DNA from: Akanthomyces muscarius
Taxonomy: Eukaryota; Ascomycota; Sordariomycetes; Hypocreales; Cordycipitaceae
NCBI RefSeq assembly: GCF_028009165.1
Contig: NC_079244.1
Coordinates: forward strand, 4,464,001 to 4,528,000
Direction of reading: 5' to 3'
DNA: 64,000 nucleotides
Each line of letters starts with the position of its first letter. Position 1 is the stretch's first letter. A program made the translations under genes and the position numbers. Under the pieces are notes generated by a model that was not told the origin of the DNA, did no database searches, and was given only the letters and a program-made list of their open reading frames with translations. This document shows positions 32,251 through 43,912 of this stretch, in pieces.

Positions 32251-32936
32251 TACGACCGGACGCAGCGCCTCTTGTTTTGAAAGTGGCATGACGACATTCT
32301 GAAAAGTGATAAAAAGGAAAGCATTTGTATAGCAGGGAAAGCACACACTGCTTCATGGCGTTTGGGAGGCTGGTTGCTACGCATTTAGGAACTCGGTCTG
32401 GATGATATTATAATTGGACATAGCAATTTTCTGTCGATATTCTCAAAGCTCGTGCAGTTGGCCGTGCGATTCGAGCAACGTGACTGGTTAGCCCCGCGTG
32501 AGGTCTTCTATGTGTGGCGCTTCTGTTGCTTGCATATGCAGTCCGGAAAGCCGCCAGCACACCATGTTTCCGTCTACTTGACAAAGGGAATAATTCCGTT
32601 TCCGCTCCAGACACTGCCCGACGGCGAATTGATGAGACGAGCAGCAGAAAGCTGGTTGATGGCGCCGTCCGCGGCCCCACCTGTCAGGTAGCCTCGGCTC
32701 TGGGGAGCTTCGGTTTCGTGGGGAAGGTCAGCGGCGAACATCAACGGACAGACATACCCTTTGCAGGCCTTTTTGATGGTTTCATCTCGTACAAAAAACT
32801 GTCCAACAAGTGTCCCAATCATATACTACGCATAAGTTCCATCTAGAAAAGACATTGAGTCGAGATTCAGCACCTTGACCCCCCTAGCACTTTGACCACA
32901 TCACCACCCACTACACACCAAATACCCCCAATCATT
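32251..32936. other. spacer between RPA49 and the enoyl-CoA isomerase gene
   Basis: Tandem genes on the same strand. No supported gene. Overlapping frames of 80-110 codons lie on both strands without motifs. A CA-rich leader (CACCACCCACTACACACC) precedes the next ATG. Confidence 0.6.
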
Positions 32937-33816
32937 ATGACGGACAAGGTCATCAGCGTGGAATACCGCGGCCGCGTGGCTCTCATCCTCATCGACAACC
33001 AGAGCAAGCTCAATGCGCTCACGCAGCAGTACTACTTTGAGCTTGCGCAGTCGCTGCGTGAGATTGAGAAGCACGATGAAGTCTTTGTGACTGTCATCAT
33101 GGGCAAGGGCCGTTACTTTTCCGCGTAAAGACCCCCTCCCTTCCTTGTCCAAGCAATAATACTCTTCTTCACGATGCTGACTTGATCCGTCTAGCGGCGC
33201 CGACGTGAGCATCACCCGGGCCACGCCCACGGAGCCGTCCGAGGCGTACACGCACTGGCTGCAAAACTTTTCCGCCTTCAACCTCAACACGACGCTCGCC
33301 TTTGCCGAGCACCCCAAGGTTCTCGTCTTTGGGCTCAACGGGCCCGCGGTCGGCCTCTCGGCCGCCCTCGTCGGCCACGCCGACTTTGTCTACTGCACGC
33401 CGCACACCTTCCTCCTCACGCCCTTTTCCTCGCTGGCGCTCGTCGCCGAGGGCGGCGCGTCGCGCGCGCTGGCCCTCCGCCTGGGCCCCGCGCGCGCGGC
33501 CGAGGCCCTCATCGCGAGCCGCCGCATCCCCGCGGCGGCTCTCGAGCGCTGCGGCTTCGTCAACGCCGTCTTTGACGAGCCCGACTGGCAGAGCTTCCAC
33601 GCGCGCGTGCTCAAGGAGGTCGACGACACCATGGGCGAGCACCTCAGCGGCGACAGCATGACGGGCATCAAGAGCCTGCTCAAGGCGCCGGAGCGCACCA
33701 TCATGGAGTCGCAAAACTCAAAGGAGGTCATGGCGGGCCTGCAGCGCTTCGTCAAGGGCCTGCCGCAGGAGGAGTTTCGCAAGATTGCCGCGGGGGAGAA
33801 GCGTCACAAGCTGTAA
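32937..33816 (+). CDS. peroxisomal-type delta3,delta2-enoyl-CoA isomerase / enoyl-CoA hydratase family
   Basis: Crotonase-fold enzyme, probably shifting double bases of unsaturated acyl-CoAs during peroxisomal beta-oxidation. Exons 32937-33124 and 33195-33816 (GTAAAG..TCTAG) give 269 residues. The splice restores RYFSAGADVS, the first oxyanion-hole block. The second is FGLNGPAVGLSAALVGHADFVY, and TPFSSLALVAEGGASRAL is the helix holding the acidic residue used by Eci1-type isomerases (Glu in VAEGG). The C-terminus RHKL resembles a type-1 peroxisomal signal (yeast Eci1 ends HRL). Length matches the family (about 280). Exon 2 is very GC-rich. Exact substrate is inferred. Confidence 0.88.
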
Positions 33817-33946
33817 GGGAATTTGGGACTCTGTATACTCGCGGGCGGATATAGCAAACAATTCTGTCAGACATCACAATGTTTAAATATTACAATGATC
33901 AAGGGAGCGTTCGTCTTGTCTATTTTGGAGGTAATGATGCGGTTTT

Positions 33947-36406
33947 CTATGCCAATAAGCCAAAAAGCAGGCTGATGCGCTGCCAAAATTCATCCGCTTG
34001 CTTGGAAATGCGCTTGCGCGCCGACTCGTCACTAATGCCTGCGTGCTTAAATACCTGCTCTGCCGCGGCCGCGAGATTCTTTCCAGCGACCTCGTCAGTT
34101 CCAACGCAGTTTTGCAAGACAGCAATGTCAAACAGCCACTGCGTGCACAAGTCTTTGACCAGTTCCGGGCTTGCCTGCTTGTCATCAGCGCCCTTCTCTT
34201 CATCATTGCCTGCCTCTTCCTCCTCGTCTGCTTGCCCATTGACATCCTCCGACATTTCATTCCCATTCCCCTCATTCTTGGAACCCTTGCCCTTCTTGCT
34301 CTTCTTCTTGGATACTTTCTTGCTGCCGGCGTCCTCTGCAGGGTCCTTGACAGCCAAACCTTCCAGTTCCTTTGCCCAAGCAGCGCGCAGGCCATCGCCG
34401 AGTCTCTGCTTCAATGCTGTCATGGCGCCAGTAGTCCACAAATCGACGCCAAGTTCCAGCATGGCGGTTGACAGACCATGCAAGAAGCCAAACAGCTCCG
34501 CTGACGGCTGGCTGGGAACGGCAGGCTCACCCTCCCACAATGGCTTGCCGGTGACGACACGAATAGAGAGTCCCGACGCTGCAAAATCTTTGATGCCAGC
34601 GTCCGCCACGTCTTCCGCGATTTTGGCGTGCAAAGAGGGCACCATATCCAGTCCAAACCTCTCCACCGCAGCGCGTTTGGGCAACTTGCTTCGAATATCG
34701 CGAATGACACGCAGGAAATAGGTCGCAACGGCACCACTGTGCTCTCCGTGCTTATGCTGCTCCCACAGATCCGCAAGATGAGCGTCCAGCTCTTTGTATG
34801 TCTTGTCCAACGCAGAATCAAGCTTGTCTTGCAGCTGCTTAGGATCCTCTTTGCCAAGCACCTGTTGTCTTGCCTCAATGGTCTCCTCGTCTTCCACCTC
34901 GTCATAGTCGTTATCCCATCGCTGCTTCTTGAGCGCATCCGTGACGTCTTTGATCTCGTCGATGACCTTGTACCAAGACATGTAGCTGTGGACTGCCCTG
35001 GAGACGGCATTGTTTCTTCCGTATAAGCGCGAGACAACCGCTTGCAGGAACGGCGCTGCACCAATAGCTAGCGCGTCGTCATAGCCGGCCTGATCCCAGA
35101 GCTCTTCCTGCTTGTCACTGACACCGGCTTGCCAACCTTCGAGGGTAGCTATAGCTTCAGAGCCAACCTGTCGCAACTTGGATACCTTGTTCTCCAGGAC
35201 TGAAAGCATGCGGCTGTTGATGACGTGCCGTAATTCGTCCTGCATTTCTTGAGGATCCAAACCTTTAGCCTTGCCACCATCACGTATCCAAAGCTGAAGA
35301 ACGTTTGTGCGAAGCTCCATGATATGTTTATAGTCTGTCATTTCCTGCAGTGTCTGCTTCAAGCCCTCAAGTAAACACCGAGACCCGTCCTCGGCCCAGC
35401 TGGATAGCATTTCGCGCGCCTGCTTGCCGTCGAGGTCATCGTGACGAATGAATGGCGTAAAGTACTGAAATTCTTCACCACACCATCGCCCATAAATATC
35501 CAGTCGTAGATTCTCGATGCGCTGCAGGGCTTCGTCTTCGACCAGTGGATGCTTCTTAAGACCGGCCAGCGCTTCGGGAAGCTTGGTCGGCAATAAAGCT
35601 TGCACGTCCAGTAGTGTTCGCGTGTACAGGCGCAAAGCATGCATGACGTTCTCTAGCGTTCGCAATCGTTCCCCATCTTCAACATCAAACGCTCTCGTTA
35701 TGGCATTCTTGCGTATTTCGAGAAAGAAACGCAAGGCATCCTTTGCACCAGAGCTCGACGTGAGACTTGGGACGCATAGTGCCTTTAAGATGTCTATCCG
35801 TTGTGAATCGTCGCCGGGCTTCTCAAGAACCTTTTCCACGCGCCTTCGGAGACGCCTCCGAAGCGTGTCCAGAGTCTTCTTCAGTCCGTCTGCTGAAGCT
35901 TGCACATCAGATGTGACAGCGCCGTTACTAAAGCTCTTGACAACAAGCCTGCTCAGCGCGAGAATCTTTGCTGCAAGAATCAGTCGATCGCCCTTCGTTG
36001 TACCATCAGCGAGTCCGCTTCCGCCCTTTAGAATGCGCTCTGACACCAGCGCGCACGCCTCTAGAAAGCGCAGTCGTGTCGCAGCTGACGCAGATGGGCT
36101 CTCTTGTTTGGTCGTAAACTTTTTCAAATTGGCAGCCTTGGACGTAACAACTGTCCGCCCGCAGCGGCCGCCCATGGTGCCGAGAACCTGCTGCACCTCG
36201 TCATTGTCGCGTCGCATCCGGACAATGGCGTCGGCGGTGCCCAGAAGTTCTCGGTATGAACCGCCAACTTGCGTGCGCAAACGGCTAGATTTCTCTTCGA
36301 TCTGGACATGGAGAGATTTGTGGAGGGACCGGATTTGAGGGAGTGTCAGAGTCGAAGAGAAGATCTCCTTTGAGCTCTCGTACGTCGAGGGGTCGCGGGA
36401 TCCCAT
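33947..36406 (-). CDS. cog1: conserved oligomeric Golgi complex subunit 1
   Basis: Subunit of the COG tethering complex that directs retrograde vesicles within the Golgi. Single exon, 819 residues from ATG 36406. An in-frame upstream extension exists but lacks a good start. The N-terminus has the Vps51/COG1 signature (FSSTLTLPQIRSLHKSLHVQIEEKSSRLRTQVGGSYRELL cut short here as FSSTLTLPQIRSLHK, then VGGSYRELLGTADAIVRMR). The rest is long alpha-helical sequence typical of CATCHR tethers, with an acidic, Lys-rich low-complexity insert near residues 720-760 (KKVSKKKSKKGKG followed by EEEEAGNDEE). The stop lies 131 bp from that of the convergent isomerase gene. Confidence 0.9.
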   Translation of the reverse strand: MGSRDPSTYESSKEIFSSTLTLPQIRSLHKSLHVQIEEKSSRLRTQVGGSYRELLGTADAIVRMRRDNDEVQQVLGTMGGRCGRTVVTSKAANLKKFTTKQESPSASAATRLRFLEACALVSERILKGGSGLADGTTKGDRLILAAKILALSRLVVKSFSNGAVTSDVQASADGLKKTLDTLRRRLRRRVEKVLEKPGDDSQRIDILKALCVPSLTSSSGAKDALRFFLEIRKNAITRAFDVEDGERLRTLENVMHALRLYTRTLLDVQALLPTKLPEALAGLKKHPLVEDEALQRIENLRLDIYGRWCGEEFQYFTPFIRHDDLDGKQAREMLSSWAEDGSRCLLEGLKQTLQEMTDYKHIMELRTNVLQLWIRDGGKAKGLDPQEMQDELRHVINSRMLSVLENKVSKLRQVGSEAIATLEGWQAGVSDKQEELWDQAGYDDALAIGAAPFLQAVVSRLYGRNNAVSRAVHSYMSWYKVIDEIKDVTDALKKQRWDNDYDEVEDEETIEARQQVLGKEDPKQLQDKLDSALDKTYKELDAHLADLWEQHKHGEHSGAVATYFLRVIRDIRSKLPKRAAVERFGLDMVPSLHAKIAEDVADAGIKDFAASGLSIRVVTGKPLWEGEPAVPSQPSAELFGFLHGLSTAMLELGVDLWTTGAMTALKQRLGDGLRAAWAKELEGLAVKDPAEDAGSKKVSKKKSKKGKGSKNEGNGNEMSEDVNGQADEEEEAGNDEEKGADDKQASPELVKDLCTQWLFDIAVLQNCVGTDEVAGKNLAAAAEQVFKHAGISDESARKRISKQADEFWQRISLLFGLLA

Positions 36407-38620
36407 TGTGGTAGCTATCGGCCGAACGCGTGGGTTTTTATATGTTCTGTTGGTCAAGTTCGAGTAGCGGTCACAACTTCAGCATGGTAAAGAAAGTAGC
36501 TGCCCGGCGACGGCTGTTGTTGCTTGGCTTGCTGTGTTGCGTTGCGGGTTGAAAGTGTTGACGTGGAGCTACCACTGCTTGGTGGGGCAAGATCATCAAC
36601 GGAGTGCATCCAGTGGTGAGCCATACTCCGTAGCGATTGAGCATATGCATGTATATGTTTCAATTCTCGTGGAAGTGATTAGATGAAGAATTATCCAATT
36701 GTTAATTGATTTCAGTTTCTTCAAGCAATATTTGGCCCGCGCTACCAGTTGTGCCAAAACGCACGGCAACACTCGTCGATCCGAGCCTCAAGCCAGCTAC
36801 ATTATTTGCATGTCCACGGAGGTCTCACTTTTCTTCCAGTACATCAGGAGGTTAGCGTCGACTGTAAGCGTTAATTTTTCGAGTTGAGAGCAAGATTTGC
36901 CGCGCCTTGCAAGTCACAATGCCGCAGTAAAGCAGGGCAAAAACGAAGGCCAACTGGAATTGGGACAAATTGTACAGACAGGCGCGAGGTGCAGCTAGGG
37001 GAAACACTTGTACATGTATGAACAATGCAGATTCAGGGCCAAGCTTTGAGTTGCTGTAAGATTATGTAAATATATCGTCAGTTGCATCCGGCAATCTTAT
37101 ATCTAACGACCGCGGCGAGTAAGTTCTGTTAAATAGGCGTGCTTGTAGAAATCAGAAAACCCTACGCTTAGCTTTAAACACGGTGTATCAACCAGTATGT
37201 TAATCAAGGACGGCGCAAAAGGAGCTCCTTTGTATCAAACCTGCATTGCATCTCGTCCATCTGGGATATAGGAGTCATGGAGTGTATGCGAGAACCTCTG
37301 CACAGAACTTGCACTGCTGGGATCGGAGGAAAACGCGGGGCTCGGAAAACGTAGAATTGCATACCATACCAAGAAAGTCCTCTTCTCCAAGGTCTTTGTC
37401 GGCTTCTGGACGCCTCAAGGTCATTGCCTGGCCACGCGTGAATGCGACATCTTTAAAACGCCATCCGTGCAGAGACGGTTGGTGCGAGTCCTCAATTTTG
37501 TTGGGTAACTTTAGCCGTATCCGCACAGCAAGAGAATATGCATGTCTCAGTACCTCTGCCCGCCTAATGCCAAATATTCGCAGCCTGTCCTGCTTTATCA
37601 ACAGGCAACAACAATCATGTTCGATTGCAGAAAAAAAAAAAGACGAATGAAAGGGCAAGTAATCACCTTTTCCAAGCCACAGCAAAAGCCACAGCGAGGT
37701 CAGCGTGGTGTGTGGCTCGTGACCGTTGGGCGGTGGGGATTGCTGCATATCGGCGTTGCGATCCGGCGTTGGTTCAAGACGCGCCCGCCCTGCTTTTCTG
37801 GGGGCTCGTGTGGTAAATAAACATTAAACTCAGCATTGATGTTCTGGGTATCCGTTCTTATCGTGCCAAAAACCTGACCATCGGGCCCCTTCCGGCCTGC
37901 CTGCTCGCAAGTGGTAGTCAGCGGTCCCGTAAATCGCTGCCTACACAATTGACCGTAGCCGCAGCGCGAGATTGCTGCCTGAATGAGCCGGTCCAACAGT
38001 CCATCTCATCCTCATTATTGTCTGTCAAAATGTCGTGTGACGTTCGCCGGATCCACTCGCAGAAACGGACGTGTTTGGCCGTCGAGATTTACGATCCACA
38101 CCCACCATTTTGGCCTGAAAACCTTCCAAATTCAGGCTGGCCTAGCGGGGGGGTTTCCGAGAACCCTTGCCTCCGCGGCCCTTTGCCTCCCCAGCAAGGG
38201 TTCCGCCACTTTCTTGTTTCGGTACCAGTGACTTGAATTCTGTAATTATGGCTGCCTGAGAGAGGAAGCAATCTAACAGAGGTGGAACCGTTCATGATGG
38301 AGGAGGGAACATCGGCCAGGCAGCCCCTATTGCCATCGACGAGGGGACCAAGGCACCCGCCGGAACGCGGCGGGCTCTTGATGCACACCGAGAAGCTTGT
38401 CTCACCGTGCGAGAAAAAAGAGCCCGATAAATATTTCATTCTGCCCGCCATCCCATTGTAGCTACCGTGAAGCTCAAAGTCAGCTGACTCCAGTTAAAAA
38501 AAAAGACAATACCCGCAGTGCCAAAAAGCCACACACACGTCCGAACCTTGTGTACTCCTCACCGTTTCCCGTTCCCAACCGTGTTTTATTTCTTGCCCAA
38601 ATAATTTCCAATTCGCCAAA
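36407..38620. other. 2.2-kb divergent intergenic region between COG1 and the beta-tubulin gene
   Basis: No gene that I can support. Minus-strand frames at 37275-37748 (157 codons) and 37700-37996 (98 codons) start at non-ATG codons and have no recognised motif, though the first has ordinary amino-acid composition. An A-rich run lies at about 37,628, and a C/T-rich promoter-like leader precedes 38,621. Confidence 0.5.
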
Positions 38621-40365
38621 ATGCGTGAAATCGTAAGTCTACGCCATGCGATCCATTGCCAGCAGTAGCTCAACGTGGAGCTTCCATCGCAGCTAGCTCT
38701 TTAAAAGATTTGGACATTTTTGCTAACACGGCCTTTTCTCACTTTATAGGTGCACCTCCAAACTGGCCAATGCGTCAGTACTATTCGCTGCGATATATAT
38801 CCCGTCACCAGCGGCATTTGGATCTAACACATGCGCGCAAATTCTAGGGCAACCAAATCGGCAGCGCCTTTTGGCAGACCATTTCTGCCGAGCATGGCCT
38901 TGACAGCAGCGGTGCCTATCACGGCACTTCGGACGCCCAGCTCGAACGCATGGACGTCTATTTCAACGAGGTACGCAACAACAACAACAAACCAAAAAAA
39001 AAAAAAAAATGGAGAAGAAGAGGAAGAAGGAGCAGGAAAAACTTCAACTCACGCTCTACAACTCACCACGGATGCTAACTCGCTTCCCGTCTTTCAGGCT
39101 TCTGATCGCTATGTGCCCCGCGCGGTCCTCATCGACCTCGAGCCCGGCACCATGGACGCCGTCCGCGCCGGGCCCCTCGGCCAGCTCTTCCGCCCCGACA
39201 ACTTTGTCTTTGGCCAGTCGGGCGCCGGCAACAACTGGGCCAAGGGCCACTACACCGAGGGCGCCGAGCTCGTCGACGAGGTGCTCGACTGCGTGCGCCG
39301 CGAGGCCGAGGGCTGCGAGTGCCTGCAGGGCTTCCAGATCACGCACTCGCTCGGCGGCGGCACCGGCTCCGGCATGGGCACCCTGCTCATCGCCAAGATC
39401 CGCGAGGAGTTCCCCGACCGCATGATGGCGACGTACTCGGTCGTGCCCTCGCCCGGCAACTCGGACACGGTCGTCGAGCCGTACAACGCCACGCTCTCGG
39501 TTCACCAGCTCGTCGAGAACTCGGACGAGACGTTTTGCATCGACAACCAGGCGCTCTACGACATTTGCTCCCGCACCCTCAAGCTCTCGGAGCCGTCGTA
39601 CGGCGACCTCAACCACCTGGTCTCGGTCGTCATGTCGGGCATCACGACCTGCCTGCGCTTCCCCGGCCAGCTCAACTCGGACCTGCGCAAGATGGCCGTC
39701 AACCTGGTGCCCTTTCCCCGCCTGCACTTCTTCACCGTCGGCTTCGCGCCCCTCACCGGCCGCGGCTCGCACTCGTTCCGCGCCGTGTCGGTGCCTGAGC
39801 TGACGCAGCAAATGTTTGACCCCAAGAACATGATGGCCGCCTCCGACTTCCGCAACGGCCGCTTCCTGACCTGCTGCGCCATCTTGTACGTGACATATCT
39901 GCTGCAACTGCTGCTCCCCCCAAAACTGTACACGACGTTTTTGCTGACCGATTTGATTCTAGCCGTGGACGCGTCGCGATGAAGGAAGTCGAGGACCAGA
40001 TGCGCAAGATCCAGAACAAAAACTCTCACTACTTTGTCGACTGGATCTCCAACAACATCCAAAACGCCCTCTGCGCTGTGCCTCCTCGTGGCTTGAAAAT
40101 GTCCTCGACCTTCATCGGCAACTCGACCTCGATTCAGGACATTTTCAAGCGCATCGACGTCCAGTTCTCCGCCATGTTCAGACGCAAGGCCTTCTTGCAT
40201 TGGTACACTGGCGAAGGTATGGATGAGATGGAATTCACCGAGGCTGAATCCAACATGAAGGATCTCATCTCCGAGTATCAGCAGTATCAGGATGCGAGCA
40301 TCGATGATGACGACGATGAGGAGTACGAGGAGGACCTTCCCCTGGAGGAAGAGGTGCAGCTGTAA
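38621..40365 (+). CDS. beta-tubulin, divergent paralogue
   Basis: Microtubule subunit. Five exons: 38621-38632 (MREI only), 38750-38773, 38848-38970, 39098-39885 and 39963-40365, giving 449 residues. The early introns sit where fungal beta-tubulins carry them. Seen: [12 protein letters not shown], the GTP-binding loop [64 protein letters not shown] and an acidic tail ([11 protein letters not shown]). Differences from the standard copy include one residue fewer after exon 3 (ASDRYVPR), several substitutions and Tyr at native residue 166, equivalent to Phe167. These mark it as the second, divergent tubulin known in Sordariomycetes. Intron 3 contains a 15-base A run. Confidence 0.95.
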
Positions 40366-40798
40366 TTCTAGTTTAGAGTTGTCACACATTTCAAGCCACG
40401 CCTCTCTTGCCTAACGGCAAGAGTTTATTTCTACGTTTATCTCTCTTGCAGCCTAGACTCAGCAGTGACGCAGCAGCTACAGTTGCCTAAGTGAAAAGAC
40501 CCTGGTTGGTGTAAACACAGTTGAGCTCTTGAGAAGATCTTCAGGGTTGACTTGCAACTGATGTCCAACAGCGAACGAGACCCTGCTCGAACCCAGCTCG
40601 CAGAGATGAGTGATACTCGGAAGCTTAGAGGACCCATGTTGGCGGAGTGCGTGTGCTGGAAGTGCCAAAACTGTTGCATGATGAGATATCCTGTGCGTTG
40701 CGTGTGGGTTCAGGAATGGCAGATGAGCGTTCGAGGCATTCACGAAGCGCAGCATTGTGGGATAAAACTCCGTAATTCTATTATAGACATGAACGCTT
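40366..40798. other. convergent 3' regions of beta-tubulin and UTP3
   Basis: Lies between two convergent stop codons. 3' untranslated sequence only. No gene seen. Confidence 0.65.
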
Positions 40799-42634
40799 TT
40801 ATAATCTTGTACTCTTGACAACTCCCACATTGATACCCGACTGTTCTCCCTTGTAGCCGCCCTTGGGCTCGCCGCCCTGCCAGACCGGCTTCATGCTCTT
40901 GAGCTTCTTCTGCTTGGCCTCGTACTGCTTCCTCTTCTTGACCCTGGGGTTGCGCACATCCTTGCTGCGCTTGGGCGTCAGGCCCTTGTTCTTCTCGATC
41001 TGGTAGTTGATCTTGCGCTTGCCGTCGGCGCCCACCTGCTCGACCTCGACCACGCGGTCGGCCTTGCTGGCGGCTGCGTAGGCCGCGTAGCGCGCCGCCT
41101 TGTCCTCCTTCTTGTCCTTGGCCTTGTGCGCGACCATGTCGTAGTAGTCGTCCTCCTCGCCGCGGACGGCCTTGGCGGCGGCGGCATCGTCCTCGTCGCC
41201 GCTGTCGTCGCCCAGATCGGCGCCGTGCTTGGAGTCGCGCTTGCCACGCTTCTCGGCGGCGGCAAGCAGGCGGGCCTGGCGGTCGCGGAGGCGCTCACGG
41301 TGCGGAATGTCCATGTCGCCGCCAGCGTCACGTCCAGCGTCAGCTCTGCGGTTCGCCTTTTGGGCAATCTGGGATGTGTAGAACTTGAGAGTCTTCTTGC
41401 GGGCAGCCTTGTCGGCGGCGGTTCGAGCGTCGAGGGCGTCTTCCTCGCCAAAGTCGGAGTTGTCGTCATCCGCGGGCGCGGCAACTGTCCTTGATCTCTT
41501 CTTCAGCGTGCCATTGGATAGAGGTAGGTTGTACAGATCAGCAACAGATGCTTCAATCTCCTTTGCTTTCGCCAGTTTGGCCTTCTTCTTTGCTGCGTCG
41601 GCCTTGTCCTTGGCTGTCTTCTTCCTGCTGCGCTTCTCAACAGCAACTTCTTCGCCTGGGGAGGCGTCGTCCATGTTCTCATCTTCATCATCCGCGGCCT
41701 CTTGCAGAGACTGCAAATTTTTGACCTTTTCCCAGGCACTGCGGCACTGAACGAGTGTCTCCATGACTTCGTGGTCGCGCAGTTCAGACGGGTCGGCTGG
41801 CTTCTGGGCCTTTCCGGTGTCTCTCGCTGGTGCTGCTAGGATAGCAAAGTAGCTCGCCAGAGCAGCGATGTAGCATCCAAGAACCCAGTATTTGACGGAC
41901 TCGAGGGACTGGGGGGCTGCCGACTTGGCAGCTGCCTTAAGCTCCACAAGTGTTGGTTGCAGGGCCTGGAATTCGGTGACTAGGTACTCAAATTCAGGGT
42001 ATCTTGTGACAAGCAGCTGGTACCGGTCTTTCGGTGTCATGTCGTCTGTAATTTCGACCTCCTTGAGAACTTCGGTGACAGTGTCGCCACCGTCTTCCGC
42101 ATCGCCGTCAGCAGCAAGCCACTCATCACCGTCAAAAACGAAATCTTCCTCCTGCATCTTGGCTAGCTTCTTCTTTTGAATGCGCTTCGCTTCGGCCTCT
42201 TCTTCTTGAGCGTCGGCTTCCGTCTCGATCTTGTCGGCGTCGTAGTATTCTTTCTTGGAGGAACCCCACCAGCCACCATCTTCGTCTTCGCCTTCCTCTT
42301 CGTCGTCCTCGTCGCCGGCGGCCTTTTTCGTCGAGGCTGACGCAGCCTTCTTTCCCGAGACAGGAGCGCCATCGTCTGATTCGGCCTCTGAATCCGTGTC
42401 TTCATAGCCAAGAATCTCTTCGTCCGACAGCTCCATGTCGTCGTCGTTGAGGCGACGCTTGCTGCCAGGCTCATCATCGAGCATTATAGTGTCTTGGTTG
42501 AGAAAGTGTTCGTCTTCAGAATTGGCGACATCTTCGTATGTGCTAATGGGACCGAGGCGGGCATCTTTGGGATCGAAGTCTCTTGGACCTTTGGAATCGG
42601 CGTTGCGGCCGGACGACTTTCTCTTCTTGCCCAT
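40799..42634 (-). CDS. utp3: U3 snoRNP/SSU-processome protein Utp3 (Sas10)
   Basis: Nucleolar factor for 18S rRNA maturation, also linked to silencing in yeast. Single exon of 611 residues from ATG 42634 (MGKKRKSSGR). The longer upstream frame begins at a non-ATG. Long acidic low-complexity stretches (DDEEEGEDEDGG, DDSGDEDDAAAA) alternate with Lys-rich ones. The central Sas10/Utp3/C1D domain is visible around RYQLLVTRYPEFEYLVTEFQ and LGCYIAALASYF. The C-terminal Sas10 signature is RKINYQIEKNKGLTPKRSKD, then RNPRVKKRKQYE and GYKGEQSGINVGVVKSTRL. Length and order match fungal homologues. The stop region is convergent with the tubulin gene. Confidence 0.94.
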   Translation of the reverse strand: MGKKRKSSGRNADSKGPRDFDPKDARLGPISTYEDVANSEDEHFLNQDTIMLDDEPGSKRRLNDDDMELSDEEILGYEDTDSEAESDDGAPVSGKKAASASTKKAAGDEDDEEEGEDEDGGWWGSSKKEYYDADKIETEADAQEEEAEAKRIQKKKLAKMQEEDFVFDGDEWLAADGDAEDGGDTVTEVLKEVEITDDMTPKDRYQLLVTRYPEFEYLVTEFQALQPTLVELKAAAKSAAPQSLESVKYWVLGCYIAALASYFAILAAPARDTGKAQKPADPSELRDHEVMETLVQCRSAWEKVKNLQSLQEAADDEDENMDDASPGEEVAVEKRSRKKTAKDKADAAKKKAKLAKAKEIEASVADLYNLPLSNGTLKKRSRTVAAPADDDNSDFGEEDALDARTAADKAARKKTLKFYTSQIAQKANRRADAGRDAGGDMDIPHRERLRDRQARLLAAAEKRGKRDSKHGADLGDDSGDEDDAAAAKAVRGEEDDYYDMVAHKAKDKKEDKAARYAAYAAASKADRVVEVEQVGADGKRKINYQIEKNKGLTPKRSKDVRNPRVKKRKQYEAKQKKLKSMKPVWQGGEPKGGYKGEQSGINVGVVKSTRL

Positions 42635-43912
42635 TTTGTCGAGTTTATCGTGATGTAGGTGCAGTGCTGGCTTTCGCATGAAGACCCGTCGCTGGATTTT
42701 TCTGGCGGCATGGAAATTTTTGGGTGCTGATAAGATAAGGCGAGAGGCGTGTGGGGCCAGCAGTTTTGAGTATTTGAGTCGTGCCTCAACCGCAGGCCGG
42801 CATGGGCCTCGTTGCCAGAACAAAAATAGTAAAATGAATTGGAAAAATAAGAGTCCAATGATTTGATTTGTCTACGAAGCATCATCTGTTCATTTGCAAG
42901 AATATTGGAGTCGGGGCCGCCTTGGCTATAGACGGGTGACCTGTTAGTGGTACAGCTGATGTCCGAGTCTCTTGGCCAGTGCTGAAAGACGCAACCTCCA
43001 GCGGCCCATGGGCGCAGCATCGCCCCCCACTAGCGACCCTGAGCCCCACCAACCTTCATGGCAGGACGGGTTTGGGCGCTCACGGCTCAATTTATGGGCG
43101 CTGATGTCACTGAAGCTCGAGTGGACAGCCTGACAGCGCCTGAAATTTAGCCTTGGTGCCTCGCTGAAGCCGCTAAGATTATAAACATGCCGCTATCTCA
43201 CAGCGCCATATCGTGCTGTGACTTGCCGCAAGCTCCCCAATGACCCGCACCGGTCAACGACAGGCTGGGTTGATTAGGCTGGCAGACTTCTGTCGGGTAC
43301 ATGATGCCTGTACCAACAATTGCGTCAGCGTCAACACCATCTCGCCGCACATGGCATTTTTCTCGACTTCGCATCTGGTGTAACTTTGCCCACCTTTGTT
43401 TCGCAGGCGTATCGTGCACACCACATCTCGGCTAGTCATCACGCAAGCTCGCAACCCCAGCCCAATCGCGCTCCACCCACTGACCAGCCTCGAGGGTCGC
43501 TTCAAGGGCACCGCTGTGGAGAGTCTTGAGACACAAACCAAGTCCACGTGAACCTCGTACCTCGTTTGCCATCCACGGGGATCCGGGCCACACTTTACCC
43601 CCTCGAGCTCTCGTGCATCTGCCTAAATAGCAAGGGAAGCTGTGCCTCGCGAAACAACTTCCAGCAACCTCGTTAACTTCGCTTCCACCCACCCTGTGCC
43701 TCGAATATTTATACCGTCTCTTCCAACGTCCTCATGCGCGGCTGGTTGTAGCTCCAACGACGCATCCTGCTTGCCGCTGCAACGACCCGGCCGAAGCTGC
43801 GCCCGACTGAGCGTACGCTATTATTCCCTAGAGCATACCTCATTCGGTCGGGTGATTGCCACCTATTCGACGACGTGGGATTATATTTCAAAGACTTTCC
43901 GTCTCCCACAAG
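42635..43912. other. divergent intergenic region between UTP3 and the CLC gene
   Basis: Promoters of two divergent genes. Frames of 70-180 codons on both strands overlap and lack motifs, and the largest (42484-43020, minus) overlaps the UTP3 start region. No gene supported. Confidence 0.6.

Noticed and set aside
37275..37996. Two adjacent minus-strand frames between COG1 and beta-tubulin
   Set aside because: Composition is fairly protein-like, but there is no ATG start, no convincing splice pair joining them, and no recognised family.
40799..42634. Overlapping opposite-strand frames across UTP3 (for example 41126-41494)
   Set aside because: They are shadows caused by Asp/Glu/Lys codon repeats of the UTP3 gene.
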